Of a DNA stretch of 7,355 nucleotides, positions 1-5,665 are shown in pieces. The DNA lies in NCBI GenBank assembly GCA_002422665.1, contig DITA01000069.1, forward strand, positions 1 to 7,355, read 5' to 3'. The translations under genes and the position numbers were made by a program. Under the pieces are notes generated by a model. It ran no database searches. It saw only the letters and a program-made list of their open reading frames with translations, and was not told the DNA's origin. The DNA is from Cloacibacterium caeni_C (GTDB lineage Bacteria > Bacteroidota > Bacteroidia > Flavobacteriales > Weeksellaceae). How positions within the stretch are numbered: the first letter of the stretch is position 1; every line of letters starts with the position of its first letter.

Positions 1-269
1 ATACTATAGAAATTTTTCTAGATGCGGGCTTGATTCGTAAACACCAGTTCGGCGAAAAGACACTCTCTTCATCTTCTTACGAAAAATCTTATTTTGATAA
101 GCAACATGACCATTTAGTGATTTATAAAGATGGTTCAGACAAAGAGATTGAAGAAATTATAGAATTTTGCGACCCTAGAATTCAGGGCATCAAACAATCC
201 ATCGAAGAAGCGTTTGGCGTGAAAATTGACAATCATTCATTATATTTTTACGGACACAAAAAAAAATAA
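1..269 (+). CDS. Fur-family transcriptional regulator, C-terminal part (5' end outside window)
   Basis: The open frame runs in from the left edge (first full codon at position 3), so any start inside the window, such as the TTG at 30, is artificial. The visible 88 residues begin with TIEIFLDAGLIRKHQFGE, the end of the Fur winged-helix DNA-binding domain, followed by the dimerisation/metal domain with HDHL, then EFCDPRIQGIK and HSLYFYG near the C-terminus. Fur-family proteins are cytoplasmic, metal-sensing repressors or activators. The CxxC pair normally found just after HDHL is absent: the segment reads VIYKDGSDKEIEEIIEF and is a few residues longer than usual. The C-terminal cysteine pair is also missing, since the protein ends FYGHKKK. 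The structural zinc site is therefore probably lost, while the histidine-based sensing site may remain. The stop overlaps the next start (TAATG), so the two genes are probably co-transcribed. Membership of the Fur superfamily is fairly secure; whether it senses iron, zinc or peroxide cannot be told. Confidence 0.85.
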   Translation, partial: TIEIFLDAGLIRKHQFGEKTLSSSSYEKSYFDKQHDHLVIYKDGSDKEIEEIIEFCDPRIQGIKQSIEEAFGVKIDNHSLYFYGHKKK

Positions 270-2014
270 TGAAAAAAATCCTTTTCGTACTCTTCATTTT
301 TATTTATGCTTTAGGTTTTTCGCAGATTGATAAACTCAATTCCAAAGAACCTTTAGTAAAAGACCCTTATTTCAAAAAAGAAACCAATGTAGCGGTTCAG
401 CCCGGTCAAAAAGTACGTTTCATTCACTCAGATTTATTCGAAAGAAAATCAGACATGTACGGAGGAAATCCTTTCTTCACGGGAAATGTACAATTCGAGC
501 ATAAAGGTGCAATGTTGACGGCAGACCGAGTGATTTTCTACGAAAAAGAAAATTTCGCTAAAGCCATTGGAAACGTTTTGCTTGTTACTTCAGACGGAAA
601 CAGGATTACGTCAAACGAAATGGAGTATGACGGAAATACTCAACGAGGAATTGCCCGTGGAAAAGTGGTGCTTACTGATGCGAAACAAACCATTTCTACA
701 GATGTTTTGTATTATGATAGAGTAAAAAATACCGCTTATTTCAATTCTGGTGGAACCATTAATGATGGCAGAAATACTATGTGGACTCAGTCTGCTACTT
801 ATTTCATTGATTCTAAAACCAATGAATTTACCAATAATTACACTATTGATAATGCCCAATATAGAGTAGAAGGAAAAAATATCAAACATTATCAAAATAC
901 CAATGTTGCAGAGTTTTTTGGGCCGACAACCATTATCAATAAAGAGAAACCTTCTAATTACGTCTACACGGAAAATGGAAAGTATCTCATGAACGAAAAA
1001 CAGGTTTATCTTAATAAAAATTCTAGAATTTATTACAATGGTAAAATTCTGAAAGGAGATAAAATGTTTTTTAATCAACTCACAGGTTTTGGTAAAGCAG
1101 AAGGAAACGTAAGATTAGACGACCCAAAAGAAAATCGTTACATCATCGGTGGTTACGGAGAAATCTACGAAAAAATAGATTCGGCGATGATTACCCAAAA
1201 ACCTTATGCGGTAAAAATCATGAATCAAGATACAGCTTACATCGCTGCGGAAAGGTTTTTAAGTTACCAAAAATTAGATTCTACCCAGAAGAAAAAAAGT
1301 TTCCTTCGTGGCTATAAAAAGGTAAGATTGTTCATGACCAAAGCGCAAGGTAGAGCAGATTCTTTGAGTTTTAATGAAACCGATGGTATTCTTCACCTCA
1401 ATGTGAAACCTCTTTTCTGGAGTGGAGAAAAACAAATTTCTGGAGACAAAATTGAAGCATATTTCAACACAACGGAACAAAATATAGACTCTCTAAAAGT
1501 CATCGGAAATGCATTTGCCATTTCTAAAGCAGATTCTCTTACATTGAAAGATGAATTTAACCAAGTGAAAGGAAATTTAATGACCGTTTTTTATCAAAAC
1601 AACGAAATTAAAATTGCCAAAGTAACAGGAAACGCTCAAGCCATTACTTATGCAGATTCTGAAGATGCAAAGACCAAAAAATTAGATAGAATCGGTATTG
1701 CGCTTTCTACTTGTGGACAAATTGAAGCACTTTTTGAAGAAAGAAAAATTCAGATTCTCTCTTGTAATATTGGAGCCAATTCTGATATTTACCCGATGAG
1801 TATGATTGCTCCAGAGAAAAGAAAATTCACAGATTTTAATTGGAATACCAAAGACCGACCACGGAAATGGGAAGATATTTTCCTCGATACACCTAATTAC
1901 GAAGAAGTGAAATACGAAACAGATGATACGCTGTACCAAAAAGCGGAAGAAATTCGTAAAAAAGAAGAAGCCAAGAAAAAACCAAAAACCATCAAAAGAG
2001 ATAGAAAACTATAA
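269..2014 (+). CDS. OstA/LptA-like protein, lipopolysaccharide transport
   Basis: A 581-residue exported protein. Residues 1-19 form a signal peptide (MKKILFVLFIFIYALGFSQ) of the kind common in Flavobacteriia, with cleavage near FS/Q. From about residue 50 onward there are repeated OstA/LptA-type beta strands: TGNVQFEHKGAMLTADRVIF (71-90), AIGNV (99-103), then MEYDG, ARGKVVLTD and ISTDVLYYDR (118-151). In known systems this fold forms the periplasmic jellyroll that carries lipopolysaccharide toward the outer membrane. The protein is far longer than proteobacterial LptA (about 180 residues), as is usual for the Bacteroidota OstA-like family, so it may combine bridge and other roles. The C-terminal 25 residues are a charged Lys/Glu tail (AEEIRKKEEAKKKPK). 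The start is set by the signal peptide and by the TAATG overlap with the upstream Fur-family gene, which suggests translational coupling. A hairpin terminator follows 8 bases after the stop. The family call is strong; the precise step in LPS export is inferred. Confidence 0.88.
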   Translation: MKKILFVLFIFIYALGFSQIDKLNSKEPLVKDPYFKKETNVAVQPGQKVRFIHSDLFERKSDMYGGNPFFTGNVQFEHKGAMLTADRVIFYEKENFAKAIGNVLLVTSDGNRITSNEMEYDGNTQRGIARGKVVLTDAKQTISTDVLYYDRVKNTAYFNSGGTINDGRNTMWTQSATYFIDSKTNEFTNNYTIDNAQYRVEGKNIKHYQNTNVAEFFGPTTIINKEKPSNYVYTENGKYLMNEKQVYLNKNSRIYYNGKILKGDKMFFNQLTGFGKAEGNVRLDDPKENRYIIGGYGEIYEKIDSAMITQKPYAVKIMNQDTAYIAAERFLSYQKLDSTQKKKSFLRGYKKVRLFMTKAQGRADSLSFNETDGILHLNVKPLFWSGEKQISGDKIEAYFNTTEQNIDSLKVIGNAFAISKADSLTLKDEFNQVKGNLMTVFYQNNEIKIAKVTGNAQAITYADSEDAKTKKLDRIGIALSTCGQIEALFEERKIQILSCNIGANSDIYPMSMIAPEKRKFTDFNWNTKDRPRKWEDIFLDTPNYEEVKYETDDTLYQKAEEIRKKEEAKKKPKTIKRDRKL

Positions 2015-2022
2015 ATCAATAG

Positions 2023-2046
2023 AGTCGGACTTTAGTCCGACTTTTT
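2023..2046 (+). terminator. Rho-independent terminator after the OstA-like gene
   Basis: A perfect 8-bp stem, AGTCGGAC (2023-2030) with GTCCGACT (2035-2042), has a TTTA loop and is followed by T residues (TTTTTATTT). It lies 8 bases after the OstA stop and ends the Fur-OstA transcription unit. Confidence 0.85.
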
Positions 2047-2133
2047 ATTTTTGAAATCAATTTTTACTTTAATCAAAAACTTTTAATAAAAATAAGAGGT
2101 TACAACTTAGTTATATATCGGCAAAACTTTAAT

Positions 2134-2210
2134 CTCTCGCTGATTACGCAAATTTTGCAAATAAAAATTCAGCATCTATTCATCTGCTGAATCAGCTCAA
2201 TCTGCGAGAG
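2134..2210. repeat. Palindromic, cloverleaf-like intergenic element (candidate dispersed repeat)
   Basis: The ends are inverted copies: CTCTCGCTGATT (2134-2145) and AATCTGCGAGAG (2199-2210) match 11 of 12 when one is reverse-complemented. Inside lies a perfect 8-bp stem, ATTCAGCA (2167-2174) with TGCTGAAT (2185-2192), with a 10-base loop, and a weaker GCAA/TTGC dyad at 2148-2158. GCTGAATCAGC (2186-2196) offers an alternative fold. The G+C-richer ends stand out from the surrounding spacer. It resembles non-coding intergenic repeats that I recall from flavobacterial genomes, built on AATCTGCG-type words, but only one copy is in this window, so dispersal is inferred. Confidence 0.5.
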
Positions 2211-2290
2211 TAAAAAAATGGAAAAAACCTTTAAATTTAGAATTTGAAAATATGAAATTATCTTATGATTTCTGTAAAAAAAATTCAAAA

Positions 2291-2318
2291 ACTTCCATCT
2301 TCCAACTTTTATCTTCTT
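2291..2318 (+). repeat. Degenerate heptamer pyrimidine tract
   Basis: Four consecutive 7-base units read ACTTCCA, TCTTCCA, ACTTTTA and TCTTCTT. They are pyrimidine-rich, mostly with an A closing each unit, and they abut the TATCTTTG promoter element of the next gene. The phasing is visible directly; any function is unknown. Confidence 0.45.
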
Positions 2319-2326
2319 TATCTTTG
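2319..2326 (+). promoter_or_regulatory. -7 promoter element TATCTTTG of the class III aminotransferase
   Basis: This is a full match to the Bacteroidota -7 consensus TAnnTTTG. Only four bases (CAAA) separate it from the ATG at 2331, so transcription would start at or next to the A of the start codon, giving a leaderless or nearly leaderless mRNA. No clear TTG/TTTG -33 element is seen at the expected distance. Confidence 0.6.
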
Positions 2327-2330
2327 CAAA

Positions 2331-3506
2331 ATGAAACAAGAATTTTTCAAATATCAAGCACAAACTACACCTTATGCAGCAGGTTTCGAAGTAGAAAAAG
2401 CAGAAGGAAGTTATATTTATGGAAAAGATGGTAGAGCTTATTTAGATTTTGTAGCGGGAGTTTCTGCCAATACTTTGGGGCATTCTCATCCTAAAGTGGT
2501 GAATGCAATTAAAGAACAAGCAGATAAATATCTTCACGTAATGGTTTACGGAGAATATGCTCAGGAAAAACCGGTGGAACTGTGCAGACTTTTAGCAGAA
2601 GCGACTCCAGAACCTTTGGAAGTTACCTACTTGGTAAATTCTGGTGCAGAAGCCATCGATGGAGCATTGAAATTAGCAAAAAGATACACAGGACGAGAAG
2701 AAATCATCTCCATGAAAAATTCTTACCATGGCAATACGCATGGTGCTTTGTCGGTTTCTGGGAATGAGTTTCACAAGAGAGAATTTCGTCCTTTGTTGCC
2801 TATGATTTCTTTCGTAGAATTTAATAATGAAGAAGAATTTTCTAAAATTACCGAAAAAACAGCTTGTGTAATCGCAGAGACGATTCAAGGAGCGGCTGGT
2901 TTTTTGACACCTTCTCAAAATTATTTCAAAAATTTGAAAAAAAGATGTGAGGAAGTTGGGGCTTTATTAATCCTTGACGAAATTCAGCCAGGGTTTGGGA
3001 GAACAGGAAAATTATTTTCTTTTGAACATTATGATATGGTTCCAGATATTCTTGTGATGGGAAAAGGAATGGGGGGCGGAGTTCCAGTTGGCGCATTTAT
3101 GAGTTCAGCAGAAATAATGAAATCACTTCAGCATTCTCCTAAATTGGGACACATTACTACTTTTGGAGGAAATCCTCTCATTGCAGCGGCGAGTTATGCA
3201 ACTTTAAAAGAAGTTTTAAAGAGTAGTTTAATGAATGAAGTAGAAGAAAAAGAAAAACTGTTCAGAGAATTATTGGTTCACCCAAAAATTAAAAAAGTAA
3301 ACGGAAGAGGTTTAATGCTCGCAGTAGAATTAGAATCTCCAGAGTATACATTAGAAGTAGCGAAGCGTTGTATGGAAAAAGGACTCATTGTTTTTTGGCA
3401 ACTTTACCGAAATGAATTTATGAGGATTTCTCCACCGTTAACCATTAGCAAAGAAGAGATTAAAAAAGGCTGCGAAATTATTTTAGAAGCTTTAAATGAA
3501 GAATAA
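2331..3506 (+). CDS. Class III (fold type I) PLP-dependent aminotransferase
   Basis: A 391-residue cytosolic enzyme of the acetylornithine/ornithine/4-aminobutyrate transaminase family, transferring an amino group from an omega-amino or amino-acid donor to a 2-oxo acid. Family motifs in order are: YLDFVAGVSANTLGHSHP (37-54), the phosphate-binding NSGAEA (103-108), SYHG stacking on PLP (131-134), LDEIQPGFGRTG (215-226) with Asp216 for the pyridine nitrogen, MGKGMGGGVPVGA (243-255) with Lys245 as the Schiff-base lysine, and TTFGGNPL (276-283). All catalytic residues are present and the length is normal. The frame is open 22 codons further upstream, but residues before MKQEFFKYQ do not look like the family, and the ATG at 2331 lies exactly 4 bases after a TAnnTTTG box, so 2331 is chosen. 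The substrate cannot be fixed from sequence alone. No biosynthetic partner gene lies nearby; it appears to be a single-gene unit with its own promoter and terminator. Confidence 0.9.
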   Translation: MKQEFFKYQAQTTPYAAGFEVEKAEGSYIYGKDGRAYLDFVAGVSANTLGHSHPKVVNAIKEQADKYLHVMVYGEYAQEKPVELCRLLAEATPEPLEVTYLVNSGAEAIDGALKLAKRYTGREEIISMKNSYHGNTHGALSVSGNEFHKREFRPLLPMISFVEFNNEEEFSKITEKTACVIAETIQGAAGFLTPSQNYFKNLKKRCEEVGALLILDEIQPGFGRTGKLFSFEHYDMVPDILVMGKGMGGGVPVGAFMSSAEIMKSLQHSPKLGHITTFGGNPLIAAASYATLKEVLKSSLMNEVEEKEKLFRELLVHPKIKKVNGRGLMLAVELESPEYTLEVAKRCMEKGLIVFWQLYRNEFMRISPPLTISKEEIKKGCEIILEALNEE

Positions 3507-3514
3507 ACAAAAAT

Positions 3515-3547
3515 AGGGGTTTTAAATTTTTAAAACTCTTTTTTTTA
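3515..3547 (+). terminator. A+T-rich hairpin terminator after the class III aminotransferase
   Basis: The arms pair as GGGGTTTTAA (3516 on) with TTAAAACTCT (to 3539), including G.T wobbles, and a run of T follows to 3546. It starts 9 bases after the stop. The stem is weak in G+C but position and T tract are right. Confidence 0.6.
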
Positions 3548-3590
3548 TGCTAAAACTCATATAGAAATAATATATTTTATCGAAAAATAG

Positions 3591-3621
3591 TTGCAGATAT
3601 ATAAAATTAATTTATATATTG
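3591..3621 (+). promoter_or_regulatory. Possible promoter of the START-like gene
   Basis: TTG at 3591-3593 and TATATTG at 3615-3621 approximate the -33 and -7 elements with a 21-base spacer, but the -7 box lacks one T of TAnnTTTG. It would give an A-rich leader of roughly 15-20 bases. Weak support. Confidence 0.3.
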
Positions 3622-3643
3622 CGACACCAAAAATGGTAAAAAT

Positions 3644-4030
3644 ATGATGAAACATAAGGTACAGTTTGAATATACAATGCATTGTCTTTCAGAGATTTTG
3701 TATGAATATATGGCAACTGCAGAAGGCCTTTCAGAATGGTTTGCAGATGAAGCAGTAGAAAGAGGTGATGACTTTTATTTCAGTTGGAATGGTGGTCCCG
3801 CAGAAAAAGCGACATTAATCAGATATAAACCTGAATCTTTTGTGCGTTTCCGTTGGGAAGAAGACGAAGGAACAAAATATTTCTTCGAAATGACAATCAT
3901 TATTGATGAAATTACCAATGATCTTTCTCTTAATATTACTGATTTCTGCGAAAAAGGAGATGAAGAGGAAACCAGATTATATTGGGATAATCTCATCGAA
4001 AATCTACAAATCAAACTAGGCGCAGCTTAA
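3644..4030 (+). CDS. START-like (SRPBCC-fold) domain protein
   Basis: A 128-residue soluble protein with no signal peptide or membrane segment. It matches in style the small START-like proteins of Bacteroidota: an N-terminal strand (KVQFEYTMHCLSEILYEYM), the helix motif GLSEWFAD (28-35), SWNGGPAEKATLIRYKPES, FRWEEDEGTKYFFEMTI, then DEITNDLSLNITDFCEKGDEEE, and a C-terminal helix ending WDNLIENLQIKLGAA. The fold, shared with AHSA1/Bet v 1 proteins, forms a deep ligand pocket; the ligand here is unknown. The protein is very acidic. Two in-frame ATGs are adjacent (3644 and 3647) and either may start; an A-rich stretch precedes both. It lies 84 bases upstream of the class IV aminotransferase homologue, with a hairpin between them. 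From memory this pairing recurs in flavobacteria, but I cannot verify that here. Confidence 0.85.
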   Translation: MMKHKVQFEYTMHCLSEILYEYMATAEGLSEWFADEAVERGDDFYFSWNGGPAEKATLIRYKPESFVRFRWEEDEGTKYFFEMTIIIDEITNDLSLNITDFCEKGDEEETRLYWDNLIENLQIKLGAA

Positions 4031-4054
4031 TCTTTCAACCCAAGTAAAAAGATT

Positions 4055-4085
4055 GATAATTGAAATTTCAGTTATCATTTTTTTT
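4055..4085 (+). terminator. Hairpin with T8 tract after the START-like gene
   Basis: GATAATTGA (4055-4063) pairs with TCAGTTATC (4068-4076), 9 bp with one G.T wobble and a 4-base loop, followed by A and then eight T (4078-4085). It is A+T-rich but well formed. It could fully terminate or only attenuate transcription into the next gene. Confidence 0.6.
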
Positions 4086-4114
4086 GCAATTTTCATAACT
4101 AAAATCATTACAAC

Positions 4115-4924
4115 ATGATTTATCTAAACGGACAAAAAACACAAGAAATAGTACTTCAGAATAATGCATTTTTAAATGGCGATGCTGTAAAAGTTCATTT
4201 TTTTGTTAAGAATCATCAGTTGATTATGGCAGAAGAATGCTACTTTTTTTTGATGGCTTCTATGCGAAAAATGAGAATGAATATTCCGCTTTCTTTTACG
4301 CTTGAATTTTTCACAGAAACCTTTAATAAAGCCATTTCTGAAAATAATTTAGAATTGGGAGTGATTACTTTTATGGCGTTTAGAAACAGAGAAGATGTGC
4401 TTTCTTCTAGAACGCCAGTGCACTATTATTTTGAGTTGAATGCAGATGTAAATGTACTGTCTATTCATGAAAATATTGAAATAGATTTGCTTAAAGAAAT
4501 TTCAGTAAATACCAATATTTTGAGCAATATTAGAACGCATTCGCCAGAAAATATTTATGCAGAAATCTACGCTGCAGAAAATGATTTAGACGATGTAATT
4601 TTGCTCAATCCAGATAAAAGAGTAGCGAGAACCATCTCTGGAAATCTCTTGTTGCTGGAAGAAAATACCATTAAAATCCCGAAACAATCAGAAGGTGCTT
4701 ATATTTCTCCGTTAATGGAAAATTTCGTGACTTTCCTTCATAAAAATGCTTTTGTGATGATAGAAGAAGCGGAATTAAGTGCTTTCGAAACACAAAAAGC
4801 AGAAGAAATTCTGGTAATTTCTGATGAAAAAGGAGTTTTTTCGGTATCAAAAATTAGAAATAAAGAATTTGGCAACGAAAGATTCTCTGCAATGGTAGAA
4901 TCTTGGAGCAGTAGCTTTGCTTAA
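4115..4924 (+). CDS. Class IV (fold type IV) aminotransferase homologue, probably a PLP-free pseudoenzyme
   Basis: The 269 residues follow the whole length of the BCAT/aminodeoxychorismate-lyase fold: NNAFLNGDA (16-24), YFFLMASMRKMRMNIP (43-58), NIYAEIYAAENDLDDVILLN (146-165), VARTISGNLLLL (170-181), EGAYISPLME (193-202) and ILVISDEKGVFSVSKIRNKEF (232-252). Catalytic positions are replaced, judged against family patterns recalled from memory. The phosphate-binding Arg of HYFRLMASMR is Phe45. The Schiff-base Lys of the LKTNN..N motif aligns with Arg140 in NIRTHSPEN. The Glu contacting the pyridine nitrogen (VVExxxGN) is Arg172. The NRAFxYGDxxFET signature reads NNAFLNGDAVKVH. The late Gly/Arg motif (GxxxGIxR) is also gone. 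The frame is intact and the core is well kept, so this is not a decayed pseudogene; a scaffold or regulatory role is possible but unproven. The start is the only sensible one, directly before MIYLNGQ. No clear TAnnTTTG promoter is seen; read-through from the START-like gene is possible. Confidence 0.8.
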   Translation: MIYLNGQKTQEIVLQNNAFLNGDAVKVHFFVKNHQLIMAEECYFFLMASMRKMRMNIPLSFTLEFFTETFNKAISENNLELGVITFMAFRNREDVLSSRTPVHYYFELNADVNVLSIHENIEIDLLKEISVNTNILSNIRTHSPENIYAEIYAAENDLDDVILLNPDKRVARTISGNLLLLEENTIKIPKQSEGAYISPLMENFVTFLHKNAFVMIEEAELSAFETQKAEEILVISDEKGVFSVSKIRNKEFGNERFSAMVESWSSSFA

Positions 4925-4931
4925 AATTGAC

Positions 4932-4980
4932 GAACTCGGCAATCAACCTTTTTAAGGTCCATTACCGAGTTCTTTTATTG
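4932..4980. terminator. Long interrupted hairpin terminator between convergent genes
   Basis: GAACTCGG (4932-4939) pairs with CCGAGTTC (4965-4972). After a C/A mismatch, AAT (4941-4943) pairs with ATT (4961-4963). After a small internal loop, ACCTT (4946-4950) pairs with AAGGT (4954-4958) around a TTT loop. TTTTATT follows on the plus strand, 7 bases after the class IV stop plus the stem. On the minus strand the downstream CAATTTT is a weaker T tract, so it may also serve yqgE. Confidence 0.75.
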
Positions 4981-5062
4981 AGAGTTTATATAAAAACTCA
5001 GTTTAAGCGATAATTATTTCTAAAAGAAATCCTAAAATTTTGTTAAACATTCTGCCTCAACT

Positions 5063-5086
5063 TTTACCTTTACCTTTACCTTTACC
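5063..5086. repeat. Hexanucleotide tandem repeat, four TTTACC units
   Basis: Four perfect TTTACC copies (GGTAAA on the minus strand) lie five bases beyond the yqgE stop codon, in its 3' untranslated region. The copy number is likely to vary between strains through replication slippage. Confidence 0.8.
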
Positions 5087-5091
5087 TCAGC

Positions 5092-5640
5092 CTAATTCAA
5101 GCTCACATCTTCTGGAGAATTGGCCCAAAGCAAATAATCTCCGCCTAGATTTTGCATGATTTTTTTCCAAAGGGTATGATCATTGGGTGAGGTGTAATCC
5201 AATTGAAAAAGTTCTACCACAGTCCACACTTTATTTTGAACTTCTTGGTCTAATTGATAAGGACTCCATCCAGAATAGCCTGTGAATATTTTGAGTTCTT
5301 CTTTGCTGAGGTCTTGGTTCACCATAGCAGAAACAATTTCTTCTTGCTGTTCGGTAAGATAGAAATCTTCATCTATTGGTAAATATTCAGAAGTAATAGG
5401 TTTTCCTTTAACCAAAAAAAATACTCGGTCATTTTCTACAGGTCCACCTTCATAAACGTCAATTTCTTGTCCTAATAAATGCTTCATATTTTCGCTCAAG
5501 AAGTAATTTTTTTTATTTAAAATAAATCCAAAAGCACCATGAGCATCATGCTCTATAATTAAAACTACAGAACGAGAAAATATATCACCCGAAATATCAG
5601 GTGTAGAAATTAAAATTTTACCTTTGTAAGAATTATTCAT
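5092..5640 (-). CDS. yqgE: YqgE/AlgH family protein
   Basis: A 182-residue cytoplasmic protein matching the YqgE/AlgH (DUF179) family over its normal length. Motifs: KGKILISTPDISGDIFSRSVVLI (6-28), the conserved HGAFGFILNK (34-43), YEGGPVENDRVFFLV (63-77), and GYSGWSPYQLDQEV (121-134), followed by a C-terminal stretch with LWKKIMQNLGGDYLLWA (157-173). The biochemical function of this family is not firmly established; AlgH was linked to alginate regulation in Pseudomonas, but that role does not obviously apply here, so the name denotes family only. The ATG at 5640 is preceded by TAAATTTG and four bases, so a leaderless mRNA is predicted. It is transcribed divergently from pdxH, with 25 bases between the start codons. 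It ends in TAG next to a hexanucleotide repeat. Confidence 0.9.
   Translation of the reverse strand: MNNSYKGKILISTPDISGDIFSRSVVLIIEHDAHGAFGFILNKKNYFLSENMKHLLGQEIDVYEGGPVENDRVFFLVKGKPITSEYLPIDEDFYLTEQQEEIVSAMVNQDLSKEELKIFTGYSGWSPYQLDQEVQNKVWTVVELFQLDYTSPNDHTLWKKIMQNLGGDYLLWANSPEDVSLN
5619..5626 (+). promoter_or_regulatory. Candidate -7 element TACCTTTG of pdxH
   Basis: A TAnnTTTG match on the plus strand, inside the first codons of the divergent yqgE gene. It would give a 5' leader of about 30-35 bases for pdxH. No -33 TTG/TTTG is seen at the expected distance, so support is moderate. It lies 19 bases from the yqgE -7 box, so the two promoters would compete or interfere. Confidence 0.4.
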
Positions 5641-5644
5641 TACT

Positions 5645-5652
5645 CAAATTTA
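5645..5652 (-). promoter_or_regulatory. -7 promoter element TAAATTTG of yqgE
   Basis: On the minus strand the sequence reads TAAATTTG-AGTA-ATG, a full TAnnTTTG match exactly four bases before the yqgE start. This predicts a leaderless or nearly leaderless transcript. No good -33 TTG is seen; that region lies inside the pdxH start. Confidence 0.55.
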
Positions 5653-5665
5653 AAAAAAAATTTTG

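Larger units (their letters stand above)
2015..2330. other. Intergenic region between the OstA-like gene and the class III aminotransferase
   Basis: This 316-base stretch contains no convincing gene. Open frames on either strand (for example 2252-2434 plus and 2169-2363 minus) have no family resemblance and are rich in Lys, Phe, Ile and Ser, as expected from translated A+T-rich spacer. It holds in order the OstA terminator (2023-2046), about 85 bases of plain A+T-rich DNA, the palindromic element (2134-2210), another A+T-rich stretch, a phased pyrimidine tract (2291-2318) and the promoter of the next gene. Confidence 0.75.

Noticed and set aside
611..1078. 155-codon minus-strand frame inside the OstA-like gene
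   Set aside because: It is antisense to a clearly coding frame, rich in Ile/Phe/Ser as expected from a shadow, and has no recognisable motif or promoter.
2252..2434. 60-codon plus-strand frame overlapping the aminotransferase start
   Set aside because: It runs out of frame through the conserved N-terminus of the aminotransferase and looks like translated spacer plus shadow.
3633..3647. Four-codon upstream frame (MVKI) whose stop overlaps the START-like ATG
   Set aside because: The ATGA overlap could suggest coupling, but so short a frame in A-rich DNA is expected by chance and no leader-peptide logic is visible.
4083..4114. Promoter for the class IV homologue at the TTTG end of the T tract
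   Set aside because: The TA half of TAnnTTTG is absent and the TTTG is the edge of a homopolymer; read-through from upstream is equally likely.
4982..4999. Small hairpin GAGTTT/AAACTC downstream of the convergent terminator
   Set aside because: Six A+T-rich base pairs with no following T tract on either strand; not distinguishable from chance.
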